A stretch of 64,000 nucleotides of DNA from Flavisphingopyxis sp963800335 (GTDB taxonomy: Bacteria > Pseudomonadota > Alphaproteobacteria > Sphingomonadales > Sphingomonadaceae): positions 434,001-498,000 of the forward strand of contig CAWDAN010000001.1 of the NCBI GenBank assembly GCA_963800335.1. The letters are read 5' to 3'. Positions 38,145 through 49,549 of this stretch are shown piece after piece. A program made the position numbers and the translations under genes. A model generated the notes under the pieces. It was given only the letters and a program-made list of their open reading frames with translations. It was not told where the DNA came from and did not search any database. Position 1 is the stretch's first letter. Each line of letters opens with the position of its first letter.

Positions 38145-38834
38145 ATGAAATCTGCCGTCATCGTCTTCCCCGGATCGAACTGCGACCGCGACATGGCCGT
38201 CGCCATCCGCGATATCTCGGGCCGCGCGCCGGCGATGGTCTGGCACGGTGAGAGCACATTGCCCGACGGTCTCGATTTCATCGCGGTGCCTGGCGGTTTT
38301 TCCTACGGCGATTACCTCCGCTCGGGCGCGATGGCGGCCCGCTCGCCGGTGATGCGCAGCGTGATCGAGGCCGCCGCGCGCGGCGTTGCGGTGCTCGGCG
38401 TGTGCAACGGCTTCCAGGTGCTGACCGAGGCGGGCCTGCTGCCCGGCGCGCTGATGCGCAATGCGGGGCTCAACTTCGTCTGCCGCGACGTTGCGCTGAG
38501 CGTCGAGAATACGCAGTCGGTCTTCACGTCGAAATACAGCGCGGGCGAACAGATCGTCTTTCCCGTCGCGCATCACGACGGCAATTATTTCGCCGACGAT
38601 GCAACGCTCGACCGGCTCGAGGGCGAGGGCCGCGTTGCCTTTCGTTATGCTGGCGGCGACGCGAACGGCCGCGTCAACGGCTCGGCGCGCGATATCGCCG
38701 GATTGCTCAACGATGCCGGCAATGTCCTCGGCCTGATGCCGCACCCCGAACGCGCGATCGAGGCGGCGCACGGCGGCAGCGACGGCCGCCGCCTGTTCGA
38801 AGGCGTCTTCGCCGGCCTGTCGGTCGCCGCCTGA
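38145..38834 (+). CDS. purQ: Phosphoribosylformylglycinamidine synthase, PurQ glutaminase subunit
   Basis: A 229-residue class I glutamine amidotransferase that supplies ammonia to PurL. The catalytic triad is visible: Cys87 in GVCNGFQVL, and His200 and Glu202 in LMPHPERAIE. The N-terminus SAVIVFPGSNCDRDMAVAI is typical. Operonic with purS. Confidence 0.95.
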   Translation: MKSAVIVFPGSNCDRDMAVAIRDISGRAPAMVWHGESTLPDGLDFIAVPGGFSYGDYLRSGAMAARSPVMRSVIEAAARGVAVLGVCNGFQVLTEAGLLPGALMRNAGLNFVCRDVALSVENTQSVFTSKYSAGEQIVFPVAHHDGNYFADDATLDRLEGEGRVAFRYAGGDANGRVNGSARDIAGLLNDAGNVLGLMPHPERAIEAAHGGSDGRRLFEGVFAGLSVAA

Positions 38835-38919
38835 CGCGCGTGCGCCGAGACCGCATCATCGCATCGCTAGGCATCACGCGCTTCACGCGCTAGAACGCCG
38901 ACCGCCGGACCCCCGGTGC

Positions 38920-38996
38920 GCGCCCGTAGCTCAGCTGGATAGAGCACGAGACTTCTAATCTTGAGGCCGCTGGTTCGAATCCAGCCGGGCGCACCA
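38920..38996 (+). tRNA. tRNA-Arg(TCT)
   Basis: A 77-base cloverleaf with encoded CCA. The acceptor stem GCGCCCG (38920-38926) pairs with CGGGCGC (38986-38992). Anticodon loop CTTCTAA gives TCT (Arg, AGA codons), and the T loop GGTTCGAATCC is intact. A serine-recombinase remnant on the opposite strand runs into its 3' half, so this tRNA looks like an integration site. Confidence 0.93.
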
Positions 38997-39575
38997 ATTT
39001 ACCATGGAAGTGCGCACCGGTGCCGCGTCGGCGCCGGGCGTGCTGACAGCATGAACCAGGCTGGCCACGGGTCCGCGCACGGTCAGGCGCTCCTTGGTCA
39101 TCACGACCTCGCTCACGAACGCCTGCACGTAGTTCTTGCGCAGAGCCGGGTTGGTCGGGTCGGTGAGCTTCTTCTTCAGACCGGCGGCGAAGGCGGCGAT
39201 CGTCTCGCTGTCGATCCGATCGTGCTTGTCTCCGCACTGGCGTTCGAGGAGGTTGATCTCCTCGTCGAGCGCAGCGCGCCGCGACTGGTGTCCGGCAAGG
39301 CGCTTCTTGAGATCCTTGTCCGTAGCATCGACGAGACCAGCTTCGATCGATTCGAACAGCCGCTGAATAGCAGTCTCGGCAGCGGTGCGTTCGTTGCGCA
39401 GGGTAACGATATCGTTTTTGCGCTTGGCATCGGCACCGGCGGAGCGTTCGAGAAGCTGCGCTAGCAGTTTCTCGAGCCGGGCCGGATGGAGGAGGCGCTT
39501 TTCGAGAACTCGCGATGATCGGCAATTCACCGCCCCTGCTTGCGGCCGCGCTGCTGCGGCGAACGTCAGAGAACC
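38955..39575 (-). pseudogene. Serine recombinase remnant (C-terminal part) ending in tRNA-Arg
   Basis: About 190 residues remain, matching the C-terminal coiled-coil half of large serine recombinases: RLLHPARLEKLLAQLLERS, ERTAAETAIQRLFESIEAGL, DKDLKKRLAGHQSRRAALDE and LRKNYVQAFVSEVVM. The resolvase catalytic domain and most of the zinc ribbon are missing upstream of about 39575. The last residues (ARLDSNQRPQD) are read from the antisense of the tRNA and mark the element-chromosome junction. It cannot be active. Confidence 0.75.
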
Positions 39576-39910
39576 GCGATACGCCTTATATGTTGTTCAG
39601 TCACTACAATGGGGTCAGTTTGCCTGCAGATGGTGCTCAAGACGACGCGCTCGATGGCGACTGGCCGTCACGCCTTCGCACGCGCCCCAACATAATTGCG
39701 GCTAGACGAAAAACGTCTAACTTTGGTTAGGCATGTAATTATAACCTTGGCAATGTAGTAAAGATGACACGAAATCTGAAATTTCGCCGCTCCTAACTTT
39801 GTATAGTAACCCCCTGCATTGCGCTGCCCTAGCCCGATGGTCGGTCCAATTTTTTACGCTGAATTTTCGCCCAAAACGGCGGGAGTACGGCCCGCTAGAG
39901 GGGTTACTGA
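39576..39910 (+). other. Junction region before the TonB receptor
   Basis: About 335 bases, becoming AT-rich from 39700. No supported gene. It probably holds the lost part of the recombinase element and the receptor promoter. I see no clear -35/-10 pair. Confidence 0.35.
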
Positions 39911-42900
39911 ATGATCACGTTTGACAAAAAGTTTTTGCTGCGCGGTACGTCCATTGCCTTGAGCCTGGCATGGGCCGGCGGTGCTTTCGCGCCCCAGCTC
40001 ATGGCGCAGGATGCACCGGATTGTGCGGACGTCGACGCCGACGGTGAATGCGATGTCGATCAAAATCTGGTTGGTCCTGAAGCTGGAGCTAATACAGCTA
40101 ACGAAGGCGGCATTGTCGTTACTGGCTCGCGCATCCGGCGACCGAACCTGGTTTCACCGTGCCGATCACGTCGATCGGCGGCGAACAGTTTTTCGAGCAA
40201 GGTCAGAGCAATGTCGGCGAGACGCTGAATGATCTTCCGCAGTTGCGCAGCACCTTTGCCCAGGCAAAATCCCGGCCTTGGCATCGGTATTGCGGGTCTC
40301 AACCTGCTCGACCTTCGCGGTCTCGGCACCCAGCGTACGCTCGTTCTAGTCAACGGTCGCCGTCACGTTCCTGCCGACATCCTGAATAACGCTGTTTCGG
40401 TCGACATCAACTCGATCCCGAACGATCTGATCGAGCGCGTCGACATCGTGACCGGCGGCAATTCGGCCGTATACGGCTCGGATGCCATCGCCGGCGTGGT
40501 CAACTTTGTCCTGCGCAAAAGCTACGACGGACTGCAGTTGCGCGGTTCGGCCGGCATCGCCGAGGAAGGCTTCGGCGGCAACCAGTATCTTTCGGCGATG
40601 TACGGCAAGAATTTCGCGGATGGTCGCGCCAACGTGACCTTGCATGGCGAATATTCGCGCTCCGATCGCGTCTTCGCATCGGACGTTCCGGCGTTCCGCC
40701 GCAACGACAACTTCCTAGTAATCGATGCCGATGGCGGCACGGGCATCGTCAATGGCGGTGACGGCTATCCCGATCGTAACTTTTTCCGGGATATCAGAAG
40801 CTCGACGATTTATTTTACCGGCCTGGTCCGATCAACCAGCGCAACGTCGCGAACGCTGGTCTGTGCGGAAATGCCACGACGGCCAACAATGGTCCGCCCA
40901 ACACCGCGGGAACGGCGTTCAACTGCACCTATATCTTCACGCCTGAGGGACGCCTGGTTAGAGAACCGGTACCCGCTTCGGTACGGGTCTCAACAGTGCG
41001 ATCATCGGCGGAAACGGGCAGACGGGTCGCGAAGGCAACACCGTCTCGGTCCTGCTGTTCAACGAACGCTACAACTTCAACCTCCTGTCGCATTTCGAGT
41101 TCTCTCCGGCCCTCGAGCTTTTCGCCGAAGCCAAGTGGAACCGCGTGAATGCCGTCGGCAACAACGCCGGTCTTCGTTCAATCAGGGAACCGGCGGAACG
41201 ACCGATTTCCGCGAGCGGCAGCGTCTCGACAACCCGTTCCTGAACCCGGCCGACCGGACGACCCTGGCCAATCTCATTCTGGCTTCGAACTGTCGTCCCA
41301 GTCTTACCGTAACGTGCTCCGGTCAGACGAATATTGGTACGGCTGCGAATCCGATTTATAACAGGCAATCTAACGGCTGCGGATCGGGCGGCGATTGCCG
41401 ACGGCAGCTTCCGCTTCGTCAATTCGCGCAACCTGCTCGATGTCGGATTGCGCGACGCTATCTATCAGCGCGACACCTATCGTATCGTCGGCGGACTGCG
41501 CGGTACGTTCAACACCGACTGGAACTATGAAGTTTCCGCAAACTACGGGAAGTTCAAGGAAGACACGCTCAATCAGGGCTTTATCGATCGCCAGCGTTTC
41601 GCACTCGCGCTCGATGCCGGTCGCAATCCCATTACCGGGCAAATCCAGTGCCGGTCGCAATATGATCCCGCCTCGGCGGTAAAACTGACCGGTTTCGGCC
41701 CCTCGGACCCAGCGCAATTGGCTGCCTACAACGCCGCCCAAACGGCGCGACTGGCCGCCGATATCGCTGCGTGCGTTCCGTACAATCCGTTCGGATCGCC
41801 CGACAATTCGGCGTCGATCGCCTACTTCTCACGTGACTACAAGAACACGGCCTCGATCGACCAGCTCGTGTTCTCGGGCTTCGTATCGGGCGATCTCAGC
41901 CAGGTCTTCGAATTGCCAGCCGGCCCGATCAGCTTTGCGATCGGCGGCGAATATCGCAGGGAGAACGCATATTTCCAGCAGGATCCGTTCGTGACCGACG
42001 GGTTCACCAACGCGGTCTCAATTCCGACCTTCGCTCCCGATGCATTCGAGGTGAAGGAAGCGTTCGGCGAAGTTCGCATACCGATCCTGAGCGACATGCC
42101 GTTCTTCGAAGAGCTGACGCTGAGCGGTGCCGGGCGCGTTTCCAAATATCAGGGCAATGTCGGCACGGTCTATGCCTACAACGCAGGTGTCGATTACGCG
42201 CCGTTCGAGGACATTCGGTTCCGCGCCAATTACAGCCGGGCGGTTCGCGCTCCGAACGTTTCGGAAACCGGATTCCCCCTGGTGCCGAACTTCTCCAACG
42301 GCTTCGTCGATCCGTGCAACCCATCGGTCATCGGACGGGGTGCGCGCTGCAAACTGCCTTGCCGACGTGGGTCCCGCACTACTTGCCACGTTCAACAACG
42401 TCGCGCAGTCGTTGCCGATCGTCAGCGGATCGAACCCCAACCTCACGGTCGAGAAATCGGAACTCCTATACCTATGGCGTCGTCATCCAGCCGCGCTGGG
42501 TGCCGAACCTGAGCCTGTCGGTCGATTACTACAATATCAACGTGAAGGGCGTTATTTCGAGCGTCGGTGCGCAAGGCATCGTCAACTCGTGCTATGACTC
42601 GGCTACGCTCGAATAACATCTTCTGCAAGCAGTTCACGCGTTATCGCGGAACCGGACCCGGCCCGCTCGGTGAAGATCCTGGTCGTATCCTGGGCAACTC
42701 GCTGATCAACGCACCGCTCAACTTCGCAAATCGCAAGCGTCGCGGTATCGATACCAACTTGAACTACAAGACGGATTTCGGCCCAGTTGCGTTCAGCACC
42801 GACCTGATCTACACGCACGTTTTCCAGAGCAGCAACTACCAGGATTCGACCAATCCCGAGTTCGAAACCCGGGTTCTGGGACAGCTGGGCGATCCGAAAG

Positions 42901-43263
42901 ACGAGTTCCGCTGGGACTTCGATTTTGGCGTCGGGCCGGTCACGATGGGGTATCGCCTGCGTTACATCGGGCCGATGTACTACAACTCATATGCCTCGCT
43001 GTTCTCGATCAATGGACTTCCTGCGAGCGATATCGATGCGTTTCCAGATACGCGGTTCCCTGCGATAACCTATCATGACATCCGGTTTGACTTCGATGTC
43101 GCGAAGGATGCTAGGGGTAACTGCGGTCAAGTTCTACGTCGGCGTCGACAACGTGCTTGATCAGGGGGTACCCGCCGGTGCGACAACCGCAACTGGTGCA
43201 GGGAGCGCGATCTATTCGTTCCGTGGACGTAATTATTACGCCGGGTTCCGCGCCAGGTTGTAA
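39911..43263 (+). pseudogene. TonB-dependent outer-membrane receptor, about ten frame breaks
   Basis: About 1,115 residues when all frames are joined. The signal peptide is FLLRGTSIALSLAWAGGAFA. Then comes an acidic Cys-containing segment (DCADVDADGECDVDQ), the plug domain with GGIVVTGSRIRRPNL, LNLLDLRGLGTQRTLVLVNG and ERVDIVTGGNSAVYGSDAIA, and a barrel ending with SFRGRNYYAGFRARL. Frame changes fall near 40155, 40265, 40832, 40962, 41170, 41360, 42350, 42465, 42615 and 43110. Peptide sequence is kept throughout without stop mutations. It is followed by a NarL-type two-component pair. Ligand unknown; large RagA/Oar-like receptors of this kind often import carbohydrates or peptides. Confidence 0.8.
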
Positions 43264-43283
43264 GCGTCAATCCAACCATAGTG

Positions 43284-43316
43284 CCCGGCAGGGCCCTTCC
43301 TCCAGGGTCCTGCGGG
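43284..43316 (+). terminator. Hairpin after the TonB receptor
   Basis: CCCGGCAGGGCCCT pairs with AGGGTCCTGCGGG (one bulge, one G-U) around six bases, 20 bases past the receptor stop. There is no U-run, so termination efficiency is uncertain. Confidence 0.45.
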
Positions 43317-43458
43317 TATACTTCCAAGACATTGTTTTCGCTGCCACCCTCGGCGGGATCGCGCCTCTGCACCGGGTTACCTGCCAAGAATAATCTTTGG
43401 CCCAGCGGTAACCCATCCCGACCTGCGCGCAGATACGCAGGCCCACGAAGAGGATTGC

Positions 43459-45123
43459 TTGACCAAAATCTTCCTGCAATGGCTGGACCCGGAGGGCAAA
43501 TCCACGGTGCTAGCAAGGCTATTCCGGAAATCAGTCGGGGCGTGTCATCGCTTTCTCAGACTGGTGTTGGCAACAATCTTCCTGCTTGCGGTCTATTTGA
43601 ACCCACCCAGCCTGTCAGGTTTGCACCGTTCGCTATCTTTCTTCTCGTTGGCTATTTGATCTTCTCGATCGTTGCCCTGGTCACTGCGTGGCGCAGCTGG
43701 TGGCATGATTTCCAGACTTGCCTGGTCTGCATGGCTGATCGACGTCGCTGTTTTTGCCGCGTCGGTTGTCGCGACGAAAGGTGGCAGCACCGATTTCAAC
43801 AGCCCCTTTCTCGCCTTTTTCGTATTCCTGATGGTCTCGACGACATTGCGCTGGCACTGGCGTGCGACAGCGCTCGCCGCAGCAGTGGTGTTGCTCGCCT
43901 ATATCGAAGTTGGGCTCGCGCTGACCAACCTCGGGCTCGAATTCAATGGCCCCAAATTCGCGCGGCGAACCTCGTACATGCTCGTTATCGCGATGGTGTT
44001 CGTGACTTTCGCGATGCAGCGAGGCGCCGCCCGGGTCGACTTTCCCGGCGATGCGCCTGGGCGCGATGCGCTCAAGGCGGCGTTGCGTTACGCGCTGAAG
44101 CAGTCCTGTGGTGGCCGGGGCATCATCCTGTGGGAAGATGGTGACGAGCCCGCGGCCGTGGCCGTCCTGCGCAATGAAGACTTCTCGGTCCTGCCCGCCT
44201 TGCCCGACGAAGCAGCGAAGGACGATGCCACGCGCTTGTTCGACCACTCGCGCAATCGCGAGTTGATTCAACTACCTGGCCGTTGGATGCCGATTGCGCG
44301 AAAGTGCTCGGGCAACGGCGCGCTCGCTGCCGCTGCGGGAATCGACGAAGGCGTATCCAGCGCGCTCATGTCGTCAGGTGAGGTGGTTGGCACGCTCGTA
44401 CTGGCCGATCTGCCGATCACTCGGGATCGACGATCTCGATCGGACCAAGGCGATCGCCGACGAGGTGGTCGGGATTATTCAGGGCCGCCGTCTCGCCGAA
44501 TTGGCGCGCGACCGCGCGGTAACGCAAACACGCGAAGCACTGGCGCGCGACCTGCACGATAGCGTCGCACAGTCACTTGCCGGCGCTTCGTTTGGTCTTG
44601 AGGCCCTGCGTCGCAGCCTGTCGCCCGGCGAAACGCGTGCCCTTGAAATCATGACCGACCTTAAACAGTGCTGCGCGTGGAACAGGCCAACATCCGCGAG
44701 ATGATCGATCGCCTGCGCCGGGCATCCGATGACCGGCAATCGGTCAGCCTGTCGGTGGAGCTCGGCCGCGTCGTCGTCGAAAGCCGTGGCCGCTGGGACA
44801 TCTGCATTGACTTGGCGGTGAGCGACGAGATTGAAGTGCCCGCGCCGCTGGTTTACGAATGCAAGCAGATCTTCCGTGAGGCGATCGCCAACGGCGTCCG
44901 GCATGGCCAATGCAGCCTGGTCGAGATCGATGCCGTTGCGAAAGACGATGTACTGACCCTGCGGATTCGGAACAACGGCCGACGCGTTTCGCTGGAAAAC
45001 AGGGTGACGAGACCCTGGACAATCGACCAGCGCGTGACCAGCCTGGGCGGCGCGATGGCGTTGTCGTCCGACGACGACTATACGTCGCTATGTATCGACT
45101 TGCCGAAGGGACGCCTGACATGA
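43459..45123 (+). pseudogene. NarL-type membrane sensor histidine kinase, about four frame breaks
   Basis: About 554 residues joined. The N-terminal half has about six membrane helices (VLATIFLLAVYLN, FLLVGYLIFSIVALVTAW, LIDVAVFAASVVA, FFVFLMVSTTL, ALAAAVVLLAYIEVGLAL, YMLVIAMVFVTFAM). A GAF-like region follows, then HisKA_3 with the phospho-acceptor in ALARDLHDSVAQSLAG, and an HATPase with REAIANGVRHGQ. Breaks are near 43630, 43715, 44415 and 44665. The start is MTKIFLQWLDPEGK at 43459. The stop overlaps the response regulator (ATGA). Confidence 0.75.
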
Positions 45124-45735
45124 GCAGCATCGTTCTGGCCGACGACCACCCGTTCATCCGCTCGGCGGTAAGCCAGGTCCTCGAGCTGGCGGGTCATTCG
45201 ATTGTCGCCTGCGTCGCCAATGGTGACGAAGCGCTTGCAGCAGTTGCCGAACATCGCCCCGATATCGTCATTCTCGACGTCATGATGCCCGGTCGCGACG
45301 GCATAGAAGTGCTGTCGGCGATGCATGCGGATGGCGACACCGCGCCGGTCGTCCTCCTGACCGCGGGCCTGACCGACGAGCAGCTCATAGAGGCCTTGCG
45401 GTGCAACGTGCGTGGCATCGTCTTCAAAGACGGCGCCGAAGACCGGTTGGTCGAATGTCTCGAGGCGGTGGCGGCAGGACGGCAATTGTCGACCAGGAGC
45501 CGCCAACCAGGCCCTCGCCGAGGCGCTCAAGCCGCCCCCGGACGATCCGCTGTCATGCCTGGCGCCACGCGAGCGCGAAATTGCCGGCTATGTCGGCAAG
45601 GGTCTTCGAAATCGAGAGATCGGCGATGCGATGGGTATTACCGAGGGAACGGTAAAGGTCTATCTCAACTCGATCTACAACAAGCTTTACCTGCGCAACC
45701 GCACCGCCTTGGCCCTGCTCGTAACGGCCCAGTAA
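45120..45735 (+). CDS. NarL/LuxR-type response regulator (one frame break)
   Basis: About 204 residues joined. The receiver domain starts MSSIVLADDHPFIRSAVSQV with Asp in DIVILDVMMPGRDG and Lys in IVFKDGAED. The LuxR helix-turn-helix follows: LAPREREIAGYVGKGLRN, GDAMGITEGTVKVYLNSIY. The frame changes near 45497 (one base extra), in the linker. It is the cognate output for the kinase it overlaps. Confidence 0.82.
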
Positions 45736-46692
45736 TCGTCATCAAACTAGGGATCATGGGCGTGTTGCAATCACTCGCACGAGAGGGTCACCCCCAGCTT
45801 TGTCTCCAGCGCCGCCCAGAAATAGGAGTGTAGTAAAGACAGCCATTTGAAATCGCGACGGTGCCTATTGATGGCAGGTAAAGAGAATTATGAGATGCGG
45901 TGAATCGTTCGGCATTAGAGCGCGTAGCTGCCACCCCCTCGGGCCTGAACGAACGGCAGCTTTAAGGACACAAATTCTATCTCCCAATGACCGAAATGAG
46001 GGCGCAAAGCTGACCTTCTCATAATCGGATACAAAATTCCCATTCTTTTGAGTGCCCATCTTTGCCACGACGGGCGCACCATTCTGCTACACCGTCAACG
46101 CCTGGCCGCGCGGCGCGATGGCCTGTCCGCGCCGACAAGCGGGCGCACGTTTCGGCGCGCGAAGACCTTACGGTCAGGAAACCGTGTAAAAGGGTCCGCT
46201 TTCAAAACCCCGGGTCAAACTGCCGCCTCGCGTGCGCCGAACCGGAACAACCGTGCGGAGCTGGGGCGGCGACCACGTCTTGCGATGGCTGGTCCCGTTA
46301 TTCGCGGATTGGGCTGATGCTTCTTTCGTCACGATTCTATTGTCCTTTCCAACGGGTCATCGCGACGGCACACGCCGTATCGACAGTCATCGGCAAGCTA
46401 TACGAAAGGACATTGGGTGCAAGTCCAAATCATCGCGACCTTTTTAGTGTACCCAGGGGTTTGCGCCGACCTACCCAAGTGCTCCCGCGACATGATACGG
46501 CCGCTTGTCTCTGGGTTCGAAGTTTTCGCTTGCACGCCGATAGCCCCGGTTGCCCGCGATATTGCGCCGCATGGTCGTTCGGCTCGGGCGGACGCCGGGC
46601 CGTTGGCATGGTCTCGCGGTTGACGGCGCTGGATGCAGTCCGCACAATCCGAGCGGACCATCCGGCCTCGCACGCCTCCCCCGCGAAAGGTA
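45736..46692 (+). other. Gap of about 950 bases without a recognisable gene
   Basis: Open frames here give low-complexity, Arg- and Ser-rich translations with no domain, signal peptide or ribosome-binding site. The composition is mixed, AT-richer at 45760-46050. It may hold remains of the tRNA-linked element or the glcB promoter. No terminator, tRNA or repeat seen. Confidence 0.35.
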
Positions 46693-48793
46693 TTGCCCTT
46701 GCTGCAACGCGCCAACCTGCAGGTCGCGCCCCTGCTCGCCGACTTCATCGAAACCCGCGCCTTGCCTGGCACCGGGATCGACGCAGAGGCTTTCTGGCGC
46801 GGTGTCGGCGCGATTTTCGATGCGTTCGCGCCGCGCAACCGCGCGCTGCTCGCGACGCGCGACGCACTGCAGGCGAAGCTCGACACCTGGCACCGCGACC
46901 ATGCCGGGCAGGCTGATCGACCAGCGCGAATACCAGGCGTTCCTGCGTGACATCGGCTATCTCGTCGCCGAACCTGGCGAAGTCGCGATCGATCCCGAGA
47001 ATATCGATGCGGAAATCGCGACCATCGCCGGGCCGCAGCTCGTGGTGCCGATGCTCAACGCGCGCTTCCTGCTCAACGCTGCCAACGCGCGCTGGGGCAG
47101 CCTCTACGACGCGCTCTACGGCAGCGACGCGATTCCCGGCGCCGCCGAAGGGCCCGGCTATGACGCCGCGCGCGGGGCGCAGGTCGTCGCCTGGGGCCGC
47201 GCTTTCCTCGACGATGTCGTACCGCTCGCTGACGGCTCATGGACCGATTGGGACGGCAGCGCGCCCGCGCTCGCCGACCCTGCGCAACGCGTCGGGCGGC
47301 GCGGCGACAGCCTCCTGCTGCGCCACAACGGCCTGCATATCGAGATCGTCATCGACCGCGATCACCCGATCGGCGCGACCGATGCCGCGGGCGTCGCCGA
47401 CATCGTCCTCGAAGCCGCGCTGACGACGATCTGCGATCTCGAGGATTCGGTCGCCGCGGTCGATGCCGAAGACAAGGTCGCGGGCTATGCCAACTGGCTC
47501 GGCCTGATCGATGGCGACCTCACCGCCAGCTTCGCCAAGAACGGCAAGACGGTCGATCGTCGCCTTGTACCCGACCGCGATTATATCGACCCGTCGGGCA
47601 ACGCCTTCTCGCTGCCCGGCCGCGCGCTGTTGCTCGTGCGCAATGTCGGCCATCTGATGACGACGCCCGCGGTCCGTCTCGCCGACGGCGGCGAAGCGCC
47701 CGAGGGGATTCTCGACGCGATCGTCACCGGCCTGATCGGCCTGCGCGACCTCAATCGGCTCGGCCGTTTCACCAACAGCCGCGCTGGCTCGATCTACATC
47801 GTCAAGCCGAAGATGCACGGGCCCGACGAATGCGCCTTCAGCAACGACCTGTTCGACGCGGTCGAGGACCTGCTCGGGCTCGCGCGACACAGCATCAAGA
47901 TCGGCGTGATGGATGAGGAGCGCCGCACCTCGGCCAACCTTGCCGCGTGCATCGCCGCGGTCCGCCACCGCATCTTCTTCGTCAACACGGGCTTTCTCGA
48001 CCGCACCGGCGACGAAATCCATACGTCGATGGAAGCCGGTCCGATGCTGCGCAAGGGCGACATGAAGCTCGCGCCGTGGATCACGGCGTACGAGGATCGC
48101 AACGTCCAGATCGCACTCGCGGCGGGCTTTTCGGGCCGCGCGCAGATCGGCAAGGGGATGTGGGCGGCGCCCGATCGCATGGCCGAAATGCTGGCCTCCA
48201 AGATCGGTCATCCGCAGGCGGGCGCCAACACTGCCTGGGTGCCGAGCCCGACGGCCGCGACGCTGCATGCGACGCATTACCACCGGCTCGACGTCTTCGC
48301 GCGTCAGGCGGAACGCGCCGCCGAACCGGTCGCCTCGCTCGACGACCTGCTCACCATCCCCGTCGCGCGCGGGGTCAACTGGTCCGATGACGAGATCCGC
48401 GCCGAGCTCAACAACAACACGCAAAGCCTGCTCGGCTATGTCGTGCGCTGGATTCAGCAGGGGATCGGCTGTTCGACCGTCCCCGACATCGCCGATGTCG
48501 GGCTGATGGAGGACCGCGCGACGCTGCGTATCTCGTCGCAGCACATCGCCAACTGGCTGCACCACGGGATCGTCACCCCCGACGATGTCGACGGCGCGAT
48601 GTTGCGCATGGCGGCGCGCGTCGATGCGCAGAATGCGGGGGATGACGAGTATCGCCCGATGGCCGGACGCGGCATGGGCAGCACCGCTTTTGCCGCGGCG
48701 CGCGCGCTGATCTTCGAAGGCGCGGCGCAGCCCAACGGCTATACCGAACCGCTCCTCCACGCCTATCGCCAGCAGGCGAAGGCGCAGGATTAG
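46693..48793 (+). CDS. glcB: Malate synthase G (one frame break)
   Basis: Condenses glyoxylate with acetyl-CoA in the glyoxylate bypass. About 699 residues joined, normal for the G isoform. The N-terminus reads LQRANLQVAPLLADFIETRA, then after a frame change near 46910 QREYQAFLRDIGYLV. Core motifs are TTICDLEDSVAAVDAEDK (acetyl-CoA and Mg ligands), IYIVKPKMHGPDECAFSN and KIGVMDEERRTSANL. The start is probably TTG at 46693 or 46699, with GAAAGG upstream; no ATG fits. The stop overlaps that of the convergent TetR gene. Confidence 0.9.
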
Positions 48794-49491
48794 CCTTTCG
48801 GTTTGACCAGCCCGCGCGCGATCATGTCGTTGGCGCGTGCGGCGATGTCGGCGGGTTCGGCCTCGTCGGTCCAGACCGCGTAGCGCAGGCCCAGGAAGAC
48901 GTTCATACCCATCAGCGCCCAGGCGTGCAGCTCGTCGACGTCGTCGCGCAACTCGCCCGCCTCGGCGCCTTCCTTCAGCCGCGCGAGGATGCGGGTCGCG
49001 GTATTCTCGTAATGTGCGCGATAGCTGTCGGGATCGACGAACTCGGCCTCGTCGACGATGCGATAGACCTCCTTGTGGATCCGCGCGAAATCGAGGAACG
49101 CCGCCAGCGCCGCCTCTTCGCGCGCCAGCGCCCCGGAAACGCCCCGCAACGCCGCACCGGCGTGGCGCCCGACCTGGCCGCTCATGTCCTGGACCAGCGC
49201 GCGGAAGATCGCGTCCTTCGAATCGAAATAGGTATAGAAGCTGCCGAGCGCGGTCCCGGCGCGCCGTGTGATCTCGGCGATCGAGCTCTCGTAGAACCCG
49301 CGTTCCCCGAATTCGACCGCCGCGGCATCGAGCAACTTACGCAGCGTCTTGCGCCCGCGTTCGGTCCGCGGCGCCTTGTCCGAAGGGGTGCCCGCGGCGG
49401 TTGCGCCTCCCGATTCGGTCGATGCCGTGCGGCGCTTTGCCGCGGCCCCCGTCTTCCCCGTTTGCGCGGGTTTGCTGCCATCGGTGCGCAT
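48790..49491 (-). CDS. TetR-family transcriptional regulator
   Basis: A 233-residue regulator with a polar N-terminal extension of about 45 residues. The helix-turn-helix is LLDAAAVEFGERGFYESSI, TRRAGTALGSFYTYFDSKDA. The C-terminal ligand domain (about 110-230) matches no group I can name. It is divergent from a TonB receptor across a 22-base inverted repeat, so it likely controls the receptor and the following MFS gene and itself. Confidence 0.88.
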   Translation of the reverse strand: MRTDGSKPAQTGKTGAAAKRRTASTESGGATAAGTPSDKAPRTERGRKTLRKLLDAAAVEFGERGFYESSIAEITRRAGTALGSFYTYFDSKDAIFRALVQDMSGQVGRHAGAALRGVSGALAREEAALAAFLDFARIHKEVYRIVDEAEFVDPDSYRAHYENTATRILARLKEGAEAGELRDDVDELHAWALMGMNVFLGLRYAVWTDEAEPADIAARANDMIARGLVKPKG

Positions 49492-49549
49492 CTTCAGCTT
49501 CCCCTTGCCAACCCCCGTGTTGCTCTATGGCCACGGTGTAATCGCAAAC

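Noticed and set aside
38955..38996. Protein tail ARLDSNQRPQD as a real recombinase end
   Set aside because: It is the antisense translation of tRNA-Arg, a common artefact at integration junctions.
39515..39730. 71-codon open frame in the recombinase-receptor gap
   Set aside because: It overlaps the remnant, has no ribosome-binding site and no recognisable sequence.
47237..48760. A 507-codon open frame antisense to malate synthase G
   Set aside because: Arg/Ala/Asp-rich shadow of a GC-rich gene; no start signal or domain, and the plus-strand frame matches malate synthase.
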